Source: Pseudomonadota bacterium
Lineage (GTDB): Bacteria; Pseudomonadota; Gammaproteobacteria; Xanthomonadales; Rhodanobacteraceae
Reading direction: 5' to 3'
DNA: 5,940 nucleotides
NCBI GenBank assembly: GCA_023412995.1
Contig: JAEZQS010000078.1
Location: 1-5,940, forward strand
The position numbers and the translations under genes are program-made. The notes under the pieces are model-generated. The model did not search any database, was not told where the DNA came from, and saw only the letters and a program-made list of their open reading frames with translations. Below, in pieces: positions 1 to 5,840 of the stretch (positions are counted from its first letter, which is position 1; the number at the start of each line of letters is the position of its first letter).

Positions 1-533
1 TGTTCACGCCCGGCATCCCGGCGGGCGTGGGCCGCGGCATACGGCTGGGTGTAGATCTCGATGCGGGCGGCGCCGATGTCGGCCGCGCGCCCGACATCCC
101 CGCTGACGGCATCGACGAACAGGCTGACGCGGCACCCCACCGCCTTGAACTCGCGCACCAGCGGGGCCAGGCGAACGGCGTCGCGGGCGAGGTCGAAGCC
201 ATGGTCGGAGGTGAGCTGTGCATCCGAGTCCGGCACCAGCGTCACCTGCGCGGGACGCGCCTGCCGCACCAGCGCCAGCAGCCCTGGATAGCTGCCGCGT
301 GGCGGCGCGAACGGGTTGCCTTCGATGTTGTATTCGACCGGACCGAGCACCGCGCCGATGCGCGCCACGTCCTCCACCCGGATGTGCCGCTGGTCGGGTC
401 GCGGGTGCACGGTGATGCCCTGGCACCCGGCGTCGATGCAGGCACGCGCCGCCAGTACGGGATCCGGACGCGCATGGCCGCGTGAATTGCGCAGCACGGC
501 GATCTTGTTGACGTTAACGCTGAGGGAAGTCAC
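1..533 (-). CDS. pdxJ: Pyridoxine 5'-phosphate synthase, 5' part (runs off the left edge)
   Basis: PdxJ condenses 1-deoxy-D-xylulose 5-phosphate with 3-amino-2-oxopropyl phosphate to give pyridoxine 5'-phosphate, the last ring-forming step of DXP-dependent vitamin B6 synthesis; it is a cytosolic TIM-barrel enzyme. I read 177 codons of an expected 240-260. Family landmarks are LSVNVNKIAVLRNSRG (residues 4-19), GITVHPRPDQRHIR (39-52, holding the conserved H43, R45 and H50), EYNIEGNP (67-74), QVTLVPD (96-102), a GFDLA segment (112-116), VSLFVDA (136-142) and IEIYTQPYA (158-166). The start is the GTG at 533-531, which places the first beta strand where the family has it; no strong Shine-Dalgarno precedes it. 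The Asp-His pair seen in E. coli (VNIDHIATLRN) is Asn-Lys here (VNVNKIAVLRN), a variant I associate with Xanthomonad and Bacteroidetes proteins. The C-terminal third lies outside the window. The gene is separated from the upstream PDZ gene by 194 bases, so it may have its own promoter. Confidence 0.93.
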   Translation of the reverse strand, partial: MTSLSVNVNKIAVLRNSRGHARPDPVLAARACIDAGCQGITVHPRPDQRHIRVEDVARIGAVLGPVEYNIEGNPFAPPRGSYPGLLALVRQARPAQVTLVPDSDAQLTSDHGFDLARDAVRLAPLVREFKAVGCRVSLFVDAVSGDVGRAADIGAARIEIYTQPYAAAHARRDAGRE

Positions 534-587
534 GGGACCCGGATGCTGGACAAGGGTAGCAATCGCGACGAAGCACCTTGCTGTAGT

Positions 588-619
588 GCGCGGGTGCGGG
601 GCGTGCAGGGCACCCGCGC
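588..619 (-). other. Perfect 10-bp inverted repeat (hairpin) upstream of pdxJ
   Basis: The arms GCGCGGGTGC (588-597) and GCACCCGCGC (610-619) are perfectly complementary around a 12-base loop. The hairpin ends 55 bases before the pdxJ start on the minus strand, so it would sit in the 5' leader of pdxJ or at the end of the PDZ transcript. Neither strand has a T-run after it, so it is not a standard intrinsic terminator. It could be a leader structure, a factor-assisted stop or an operator. Confidence 0.5.
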
Positions 620-676
620 CTGGCCGCGACATTGGACCAGTTGCGGCGCCTGCCTCGCAACCGGTGCCCCGTCCAT

Positions 677-708
677 CCTCCGCCGCGGCGCATGCACCGC
701 CGCGGAGG
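677..708 (-). terminator. Possible terminator hairpin after the PDZ gene, without a U-tract
   Basis: An imperfect stem pairs CCTCCGC (677-683) with GCGGAGG (702-708), then after one C-C mismatch pairs GCGG (685-688) with CCGC (697-700), leaving an 8-base loop. An alternative register pairs 683-690 with 698-705 perfectly. It begins 19 bases past the PDZ stop codon, the usual place for a terminator, but the minus strand continues ATGGACGGGG with no U-run. It may act as a 3'-end stabilising stem or a weak terminator. Confidence 0.35.
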
Positions 709-727
709 GGTCATGCGATGCACCGCC

Positions 728-1681
728 TCAGCGGCAGGGCTCGGCGGTCTGCTTCCACGCCACCGGATCCCAGTAGGCACCCTTGGCCGGATTGTTGCGC
801 TCTGCCTCGTTGAGGCGTGCCGCCACCAGCGTGGTCGTGTCCGGCGCCACATCGACCACCAGCGTCTTGTAGCGGTTGGACGAGACGCCCGCATTGCGCG
901 CCCGGTCGTTGAACGGCAGGTAGCGGTCGTCGATCCGCTCCGCCACCTTCACCACGTGCGATCCCGCCGCCACGCGATAGGTATGCGAACCCGAGGGGCC
1001 CGGCAGGCTGCCGTCGATGCTGATGATCGTGGCGGCATGCAGCTGCTGCTGGCGCGGTGCGACATCGAAGTCGCTGATGCGGCCGCAGCCGCCCGATGCG
1101 GCGGACATCCCCTCGTCGCCGCGCGCCGCCACCTGCGTGCCGTCTCCGACGGTCAGGTGCATCGGTGGCAGGTAGACGCTGGAGAGCGTGCCTGCGACCC
1201 GCCGGGTGGAACCGTCGCGCCGCAACGAGAACGCCAGCGGAGCGCCGTCGGGCAAGGCGTCGACGTGCGCCCGCAGGGTGCCGGCGCCGTCACCGCCACC
1301 GAGCGGCGTGCCGTCGACCGCCGCGAGCACGTCACCGGTGCGGATGCCCATCCGCTCGGCACTGCCGCCGGGCGTGACCGCCAGCACATGCAGGCCATCG
1401 GCGTCGGCGCGGGCGCTGTCGACCAGCAGGCCGAGGTCGCTGACCCGCTGCGCGGGCGCCGTGACATCGAGATGGAGCGCTCCCGGCGACGCGTCGCCGA
1501 AGGTGCCGGACTGGATCAGCCCGGTCATCACCGCGCGCAGTTCGGCACGCACGCGCTGCTGCACCAGCGCATCGCTGGCGTGGGCGTCCTGCGCCTGCGC
1601 CACGCTGCCCATCAGGACGGCGGCGGCGACAATGGAAAGCCCCAGCAGCGGCGGACGGGGGTGGATTCGACGTGGTTCCAT
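728..1681 (-). CDS. Exported PDZ-domain protein, probable envelope-stress module component
   Basis: The protein is 317 residues with a typical signal peptide: a basic N-region (R4, R5, R9), a hydrophobic core at about 11-27, and a likely cleavage after AQA (28-30). The mature protein is therefore predicted to be periplasmic. Residues about 82-166 form a PDZ domain, recognisable from TPGGSAERMGIRTGDVLAAVDG (in part, 103-124) and the later strand LAFSLRRDG (149-157). No serine protease domain or catalytic triad is attached, unlike DegS or HtrA. The C-terminal part (about 199-317) is beta-rich; SIDGSLPG...TYRVAAGSHVVKV (221-246) and LVVDVAPDTTTLVAARL (274-290) resemble PEGA-like surface beta domains, which is an inference. 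Cysteines C199 and C316 could form a disulfide. The start is supported by GAGGTAAAGG just upstream. The gene follows the membrane-protein gene by 16 bases, so it is probably co-transcribed with the sigma factor. It may sense misfolded peptides or bind the membrane partner; its substrate is unknown. Confidence 0.85.
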   Translation of the reverse strand: MEPRRIHPRPPLLGLSIVAAAVLMGSVAQAQDAHASDALVQQRVRAELRAVMTGLIQSGTFGDASPGALHLDVTAPAQRVSDLGLLVDSARADADGLHVLAVTPGGSAERMGIRTGDVLAAVDGTPLGGGDGAGTLRAHVDALPDGAPLAFSLRRDGSTRRVAGTLSSVYLPPMHLTVGDGTQVAARGDEGMSAASGGCGRISDFDVAPRQQQLHAATIISIDGSLPGPSGSHTYRVAAGSHVVKVAERIDDRYLPFNDRARNAGVSSNRYKTLVVDVAPDTTTLVAARLNEAERNNPAKGAYWDPVAWKQTAEPCR

Positions 1682-1697
1682 GAGCCTTTACCTCGCT

Positions 1698-2183
1698 TCA
1701 GATTCTCGTGATGCGTACGGCACCCGCACCGGTTGCGTCCTGCGCACCGGCAATCAGTCCGCGCAGGGCTTCGTTGCGCTGGCGCCAGAGCACGGCCAGG
1801 TCGGCTTCGCCGGCACGCTGGTCGTAGGCGGACTGCAGTGCCGCGTCGATGGCCTGCACCCGCGCCGTTGGCGGCAGCGTGACCGGGCCGCCGGCCAGGT
1901 CGCGCCATTGCCGCTCGAGCTCCTGCGATTCACGCATGGCGTCTGCGGCCGTGGCATGGGTCGCCTGCAGCGTCGGCGGCTGTCGCGGCATGCCGCCAAG
2001 GCCGAGCCACGCGATGGCAGCCAGCGCGACGGAGGCCGTCGCACCGCCCCGCGCGGCGCGTTGCCGCTGCAGCTGCCGCCGGCGCGCGACTTCCAGGCGC
2101 GGCCACAATGCCGCGTCGGTGGTGAACGCGGGCAGTGCACGCGGATCGAACGTGCCTGCCGGCGAATCGCTGCGCCTACTCAT
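1698..2183 (-). CDS. Single-pass membrane protein, candidate regulator (anti-sigma) of the ECF sigma factor
   Basis: The product is 161 residues. An N-terminal cytoplasmic stretch (1-46) contains a short helix around LWPRLEVARRRQLQRQR (26-42), rich in arginine. One hydrophobic segment follows (about 47-65, GATASVALAAIAWLGLGG), with positive charges inside, so the rest (66-161) should face the periplasm. That part is largely helical and charged, with heptad-like stretches around 80-96 and 108-145. There is no cysteine, hence no zinc anti-sigma (HxxxCxxC) motif. The ATG overlaps the sigma stop codon in an ATGA (2180-2183), indicating translational coupling, and has GGAGG at 2191-2195 seven bases upstream. 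The anti-sigma role is inferred from position, topology and size; I do not recognise a named family. It could instead be a positive partner or an unrelated envelope protein. Confidence 0.75.
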   Translation of the reverse strand: MSRRSDSPAGTFDPRALPAFTTDAALWPRLEVARRRQLQRQRAARGGATASVALAAIAWLGLGGMPRQPPTLQATHATAADAMRESQELERQWRDLAGGPVTLPPTARVQAIDAALQSAYDQRAGEADLAVLWRQRNEALRGLIAGAQDATGAGAVRITRI

Positions 2184-2773
2184 TGATCTTCCTCCCTGCC
2201 GGCTTTGCCGCCATCGCCGAGGCGCTTCAGCGCGCGCGCCAGAACCGACTTCGACCAGCTTTCACTTTGCCCGAACAACGCCGCCAGCTCGCGGTGCGTG
2301 TAGCCTTCGACCTCGTGCAGCACCACCACGGCGCGCGCGTGCGGCGGCAGGCGCATCAGCAGCGTCCAGGCGTCGGACTGCTCGCCCGCCGTGTCCGCCT
2401 GCACCGCCAACGCATCGACCAGCGCTTCCGCATCGTCCTCGAGGAAGCGGCGGCGCCCGCGCAGCACGTCGACGGTGGCGTTGGCGGCCAGGCGTTTGAG
2501 CCAGGCGCCGAACGGCGCGTCGCCGCGATAGCCGCGCACGGTCGAGAACATCTTCAGGAACACGTCCTGCACCACGTCCTCGGCGCTGGCGCGGTCACCC
2601 AGCACGCGCAGGGCGAGGGTGAAGCAGGCGCTGCCGTAACGATCATAGATGGCGGCAAAGGCGTCCATGTCGCCGCGCCGCGCGCGCTCGAGCGTGGCCC
2701 GTTCGAGCGCCACGCCGAACCCGGACCTCGGCGGTTCCACGGCGGCCATCATCTGTCCGTCTGCCATGTCCAC
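2180..2773 (-). CDS. ECF-family RNA polymerase sigma factor (RpoE-like)
   Basis: The protein is a two-domain extracytoplasmic-function sigma factor of up to 197 residues that would direct RNA polymerase to a small regulon. The sigma-2 domain spans about 29-107, with DAFAAIYDRYG (37-47), DRASAEDVVQDVFLKMF (60-76, core-binding region 2.2) and GAWLKRLAANATVDVLR (89-105, -10 recognition and melting). After a linker (108-134), the sigma-4 domain (135-185) has LMRLPPHARAVVVLHEVEGYTHRELAALFG (in part, 139-168) and the helix SESWSKSVLARALKRL (170-185) for -35 contact. The start is uncertain: GTG at 2773, ATG at 2767 (Met3) or tandem ATGs (Met8, Met9), and none has a strong Shine-Dalgarno, so coupling to the upstream gene is plausible. 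It lies 33 bases after the transferase gene and overlaps the next gene by 4 bases. Expression through operon transcription and control by the downstream membrane protein is inferred. Confidence 0.93.
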   Translation of the reverse strand: MDMADGQMMAAVEPPRSGFGVALERATLERARRGDMDAFAAIYDRYGSACFTLALRVLGDRASAEDVVQDVFLKMFSTVRGYRGDAPFGAWLKRLAANATVDVLRGRRRFLEDDAEALVDALAVQADTAGEQSDAWTLLMRLPPHARAVVVLHEVEGYTHRELAALFGQSESWSKSVLARALKRLGDGGKAGREEDQ

Positions 2774-2806
2774 CGGACGCGCCAGGAGGCCCGATCGTCG
2801 CGGATC

Positions 2807-3469
2807 TCAGTTGGCCCACGCGAGGCAGCGCACCGCGCGCGGCGCGCCGCGCCAGGCCAGCGTACCGAGCAGGGTGGGTGCGGGCGCCAGGCGAACGTGG
2901 CGCCATCCGGCGACGTCGCCGCCGCCCTCGCCACGGGCCACGAGGCCCGCGACGCGCTCGCCTTCCAGCGCGAACACGACCCGTTCCAGTCCAAAGGAGA
3001 GGCCGTGCCCCAGCGCCTTGAGGACCGCTTCCTTGTGTGTCCAGAGCTCGAGGAACAGACGCGCGCGCCGATCGGGCGGCAGGCGCTCCAGTGCATCGGC
3101 CTCGCTGGCGGCGAAGTAGCGTCGGGCGATGCCTTCCGTCGGTGGCCGGCGCCCGGTGCACTCGAGATCGATGCCGAGCGGCTGGTTGCGCGCGAAGGCG
3201 AGCAGCAGGTGCGTGCCGGCATGGCTCAGGTTGAACTCCAGCCAGGGGAGCGAGGGCGCATGCGGCTTGCCGTGCGGTCCGGTTGCAATGGCCGGTGGCG
3301 TGCTGCTGCCGGCGTACGCGCAGGCGAGCGCATCCAGCCGCGCGCGGGCATGCGCGGACACCACGGCCGGGGTCGCCGCCAGGGCCTGGTCGTGCCAGAC
3401 ATGGATCTCGCCCTCTTCCAGCGGCGGTACCACGCCGGCCGGGCGGAACGGCGCCGCATCGCCTGTCAT
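2807..3469 (-). CDS. Sfp-type 4'-phosphopantetheinyl transferase
   Basis: This enzyme transfers the 4'-phosphopantetheine arm of coenzyme A to a conserved serine of acyl, peptidyl or aryl carrier proteins, turning them from apo to holo form in the cytosol. From the ATG at 3469 the protein is 220 residues, close to the usual Sfp length. Family motifs appear in order: GPHGKP (64-69), FNLSHA (79-84), GIDLE (99-103, Mg/CoA-binding acidic pair D101 and E103), YFAASEADAL (118-127) and LWTHKEAVLKALG (142-154, with catalytic E147 and CoA-contacting K146 and K151). An open frame extends upstream to 3580, but that extension overlaps the end of acs and has no family features, so I chose the internal ATG; its ribosome binding site is weak. 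It begins 34 bases after the acs stop. The target carrier protein is not in the window; a fatty-acid, pigment, siderophore or nonribosomal peptide system are all possible. Confidence 0.93.
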   Translation of the reverse strand: MTGDAAPFRPAGVVPPLEEGEIHVWHDQALAATPAVVSAHARARLDALACAYAGSSTPPAIATGPHGKPHAPSLPWLEFNLSHAGTHLLLAFARNQPLGIDLECTGRRPPTEGIARRYFAASEADALERLPPDRRARLFLELWTHKEAVLKALGHGLSFGLERVVFALEGERVAGLVARGEGGGDVAGWRHVRLAPAPTLLGTLAWRGAPRAVRCLAWAN

Positions 3470-3503
3470 GCCGTGCAACCGGATGCAGCGAAACGGGCGC
3501 GCG

Positions 3504-5441
3504 TCAGCGGACCAGGCGCTCGGCGACCAGCACCTGCACGACCTCCGGATCGGCCAGCGTCGAGGTGTCGCCGAGCGCATCGGCCTCGTTGCAGGCGATC
3601 TTGCGCAGGATGCGGCGCATGATCTTGCCGGAGCGGGTCTTGGGCAGCGCGGGCGCCCACTGCAGGAAATCCGGTGCCGCGATCGGTCCGATCTCCTTGC
3701 GTACCCACGCGACTAGCTCGTCGCGCAGCGCGGCAGCGGGTTCGATGCCGCTCTTCAGCGTGACGTAGACATAGATGCCCTGGCCCTTGACGGCGTGTGG
3801 ACAGCCGACCACGGCCGCTTCGGCAACCGCCGCGTGCGCCACCAGCGCGCTTTCGATCTCGGCCGTGCCGAGGCGATGGCCGGAAACATTCAGCACGTCA
3901 TCGACGCGGCCGGTGATCCAGTAGTAGCCGTCCTCGTCGCGGCGCGCCCCGTCGCCGGTGCAGTAGCTGCCGGGGAACTGGCGGAAGTAGCTGTCGATGA
4001 AGCGCTGGTGGTCGCCGTAGACGGTGCGCATCATGCCGGGCCAGGCGGCCGTGATGACCAGGTTTCCTTCGGCAGGACCGTGCAGCGTGCGGCCCTCGTT
4101 GTCGACGATTGCCGGTTGCACGCCGAAGAAGGGCAGCGTCGCCGAGCCGGGTTTCTGGTCCACCGCGCCCGGCAGCGGCGAAATCATGATGCCGCCGGTC
4201 TCGGTTTGCCACCAGGTGTCCACGATCGGGCAGCGCGACTCGCCCACCACGTGCCAGTACCACTCCCACGCTTCCGGGTTGATCGGCTCGCCGACGCTGC
4301 CGAGCAGGCGCAGGCTCGCGCGCGAGGTGCGCGTCACCGGCTCGTCGCCCTCGCGCATCAACGCGCGGATCGCCGTGGGGGCGGTGTAGAAGAGCGTCAC
4401 CTTGTGGCGGTCGATCACCTGCCAGAAGCGCGAACTGTCGGGCCAGCTCGGCACGCCCTCGAACATCACGGTGGTGGCGCCGTTGGCGAGCGGGCCGTAG
4501 AGGACATAGCTGTGCCCGGTCACCCAGCCGATGTCGGCCGTGCACCAGTAGATGTCGTCCTCGCGCAGGTCGAACACGCACTCATGCGTGTAGGCGACAT
4601 AGACGAGATAGCCGCCGGTGGTGTGCAGCACGCCCTTGGGCGTGCCGGTGGAGCCGGACGTATAGAGGATGAAGAGCGGATGCTCCGCCTCCACCATGAC
4701 CGGCGCGTGCTCCGCCGGCTGCGCTTCCAGCAACGCATCCCACCAGCGGTCGCGCGGCGGCTGCATGGGGACCGCGGCGCCCGTGCGGCGGACCACCAGC
4801 ACCGTTTCGACGCTTTGCGTGCCCCGCCGCTGCAGCGCCTCGTCCACGTTGGCCTTCAGCAACACCCGGCGACCGGCGCGCAGGCCTTCATCCGCCGTGA
4901 TCACGAGCCGCGCACCGGAATCGGCGATGCGTCCGGCCAGCGAGTCGGGCGAGAAGCCGCCGAACACGACGGTGTGGACGGCGCCGATGCGGGCACAGGC
5001 CAGCATCGCGACGGCCGCCTCCGGGATCATCGGCAGGTAGATCGCGACGCGGTCGCCGCGGCGGATGCCGAGGTTGGACAGCAGGTTGGCCGCCCGGCAG
5101 ACGTCGGCGTGCAGCTCGCGGTAGGTGATGCGGCGCGACTCGGACGGGTCGTCGCCTTCCCAGATGATGGCGACCTTGTCGCCGCGCGTGGCGAGGTGCC
5201 GGTCGAGGCAGTTGGCAGCGACGTTCAGCTCGCCGCCTTCGTACCAGCGCACGTGCAGGTCTTCGGGGTCGAAGGAGACATCCATCACCTGCGACCACGG
5301 TCGGCTCCAGTCGAGCCGGCGCCCGACGCGGTCCCAGAAAGCCGCCGGGTCCGCCACCGAGGCCGCATAGTCGCGTGCGTAGGATTCCCAGCGGATGCGC
5401 GCGCCGCGCGCGAACGCGGGTGGAACCGGGTGCAGTGGCAT
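3504..5441 (-). CDS. acs: Acetyl-CoA synthetase (AMP-forming)
   Basis: Acs activates acetate with ATP to acetyl-AMP, then transfers the acetyl group to CoA, feeding the TCA cycle and glyoxylate shunt. The product is 645 residues, near the 652 of E. coli. Signature motifs are the phosphate loop YTSGSTGTPKG (260-270), DIGWVTGHSY (303-312), WWQTETGG (410-417), GSYCTGDGA (491-499), GRVDDVLNVSGHRLG (511-525) and the C-terminal KTRSGKIMRR (601-610). Residues correspond to the Salmonella enzyme at a constant offset of 3: the acetate pocket is V307, T308, V383 and W411 (V310, T311, V386, W414), the CoA/ATP residues include R188, R191, D497, R512, R523 and R581, and the hinge is D514. K606 matches the lysine (K609) that Pat-type acetyltransferases acetylate to inactivate the enzyme. 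The frame is open upstream to 5651, but that part is low-complexity and overlaps the previous gene; the ATG at 5441 has GGAGG four bases upstream. It is the first gene of the probable operon. Confidence 0.97.
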   Translation of the reverse strand: MPLHPVPPAFARGARIRWESYARDYAASVADPAAFWDRVGRRLDWSRPWSQVMDVSFDPEDLHVRWYEGGELNVAANCLDRHLATRGDKVAIIWEGDDPSESRRITYRELHADVCRAANLLSNLGIRRGDRVAIYLPMIPEAAVAMLACARIGAVHTVVFGGFSPDSLAGRIADSGARLVITADEGLRAGRRVLLKANVDEALQRRGTQSVETVLVVRRTGAAVPMQPPRDRWWDALLEAQPAEHAPVMVEAEHPLFILYTSGSTGTPKGVLHTTGGYLVYVAYTHECVFDLREDDIYWCTADIGWVTGHSYVLYGPLANGATTVMFEGVPSWPDSSRFWQVIDRHKVTLFYTAPTAIRALMREGDEPVTRTSRASLRLLGSVGEPINPEAWEWYWHVVGESRCPIVDTWWQTETGGIMISPLPGAVDQKPGSATLPFFGVQPAIVDNEGRTLHGPAEGNLVITAAWPGMMRTVYGDHQRFIDSYFRQFPGSYCTGDGARRDEDGYYWITGRVDDVLNVSGHRLGTAEIESALVAHAAVAEAAVVGCPHAVKGQGIYVYVTLKSGIEPAAALRDELVAWVRKEIGPIAAPDFLQWAPALPKTRSGKIMRRILRKIACNEADALGDTSTLADPEVVQVLVAERLVR

Positions 5442-5445
5442 GCGG

Positions 5446-5450
5446 CCTCC
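5446..5450 (-). promoter_or_regulatory. Ribosome binding site that fixes the acs start
   Basis: The minus strand reads TTCGGAGGCCGCATG, a full GGAGG core four bases before the ATG at 5441-5439. It selects this start over the longer open frame that extends upstream through the terminator. Confidence 0.8.
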
Positions 5451-5512
5451 GAACGGTGGGCTCGGTTGCCAGTGTGCCACGCCAGCCGCCCGGTGATGTC
5501 GCCGACACGCGC

Positions 5513-5540
5513 AAAAAAAGGGCCGGAACGCGTCCGGCCC
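5513..5540 (-). terminator. Rho-independent terminator after the GlsB-type gene
   Basis: An 8-bp perfect stem, GGGCCGGA (5520-5527) and TCCGGCCC (5533-5540), encloses a 5-base loop. On the minus strand it is followed directly by seven U residues (the A-run at 5513-5519). It lies 22 bases past the stop codon of the upstream small gene, so it should end that transcript and isolate acs from it. acs must then have its own promoter within 5442-5512 or be driven by read-through. Confidence 0.95.
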
Positions 5541-5562
5541 CGTGGTTCCCCGACCCCCTGGG

Positions 5563-5826
5563 TCAGGCCGCGCGTTTGAACAAGCCGATGATGAACAGCA
5601 GGATGATGGCGCCGATGAGGGCATTGATGATGGCTGCGATGATGCCGCCACCGATGGCGAAGCCGACCATCGGCAGCAGCCAGCCGGCGAGGAACGCGCC
5701 GATGATGCCGACGATGATGTTGCCCACCAGACCGAATCCGTGCCCCTTGACGATCAGGCCGGCCAGCCAGCCGGCAATGGCGCCGACGATCAGCCAGATG
5801 ATGATTGCAGTAGCCGTAATGGTCAT
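5563..5826 (-). CDS. GlsB/YeaQ/YmgE-family small membrane protein
   Basis: The product is 87 residues and almost entirely hydrophobic, with three likely membrane segments at about 5-25, 33-52 and 56-81 and a short basic tail (FKRAA). Repeated glycine spacing, as in GAIAGWLAGLIVKGHGFGLVGN (in part, 16-36) and GNIIVGIIGAFLAGWLLP (35-52), is the hallmark of the family once annotated as transglycosylase-associated protein. The biochemical role of the family is not established; members are often induced by stress or in stationary phase and sit in the inner membrane. The frame is open upstream to 5892, but the extension is proline- and arginine-rich and unlike the family. The ATG at 5826 is preceded by GGGAGAAGAG, a usable ribosome binding site. 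It is probably a monocistronic gene, as an intrinsic terminator lies 22 bases past its stop. Confidence 0.93.
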   Translation of the reverse strand: MTITATAIIIWLIVGAIAGWLAGLIVKGHGFGLVGNIIVGIIGAFLAGWLLPMVGFAIGGGIIAAIINALIGAIILLFIIGLFKRAA

Positions 5827-5840
5827 GCTCTTCTCCCGGG
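5827..5840 (-). promoter_or_regulatory. Ribosome binding site of the GlsB-type gene
   Basis: The minus strand reads CCCGGGAGAAGAGC directly before the ATG. The purine-rich GGGAGAAGAG supports the 87-residue reading over the longer frame starting at 5892. Confidence 0.65.

Larger units (their letters stand above)
534..727. other. Intergenic region between the PDZ gene and pdxJ
   Basis: This 194-base stretch has no convincing coding frame. It holds two GC-rich inverted repeats (588-619 and 677-708) and a 10-base direct repeat, ATGCACCGCC, at 692-701 and again at 718-727 where it abuts the stop codon of the PDZ gene. Any promoter for pdxJ should lie here on the minus strand, but I found no convincing -35/-10 pair; a weak TACCCT near 555-560 lacks a matching -35 box. 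Confidence 0.6.

Noticed and set aside
4..426. 140-residue minus-strand frame within pdxJ
   Set aside because: It is in a different frame from the PdxJ reading and consists of Arg/Ala/Gly/Pro-rich sequence without family features.
632..1711. 359-residue open frame on the plus strand opposite the PDZ gene
   Set aside because: The minus-strand frame has a signal peptide, a PDZ domain and a ribosome binding site; this one has none of these and is Arg/His-rich.
3470..3580. N-terminal extension of the phosphopantetheinyl transferase by 37 residues
   Set aside because: It overlaps the acs 3' end in another frame, is Arg/Ser/Trp-rich, and would make the protein longer than the Sfp family norm.
2135..3622. 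495-residue open frame on the plus strand opposite the sigma factor and transferase genes
   Set aside because: It runs across two well-supported genes and their intergenic gap, shows no protein family features and is a composition artefact.
5460..5485. Sigma-54 promoter upstream of acs, suggested by TGGCAC on the minus strand
   Set aside because: The -24-like TGGCAC is present, but there is no TTGC element at the required spacing; the following bases read ACTGGCAACC.
3795..5579. 594-residue open frame on the plus strand opposite acs
   Set aside because: It lies antisense to a gene with a full set of acetyl-CoA synthetase motifs. Its product is rich in Arg, His, Ala, Val and Asp with no domain pattern, as expected of an antisense frame in GC-rich DNA.
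5442..5651. N-terminal extension of acs by 70 residues
   Set aside because: The extension is a Ser/Pro-rich low-complexity stretch that overlaps the previous gene and passes through the terminator, while the ATG at 5441 has a good ribosome binding site and gives the usual length.
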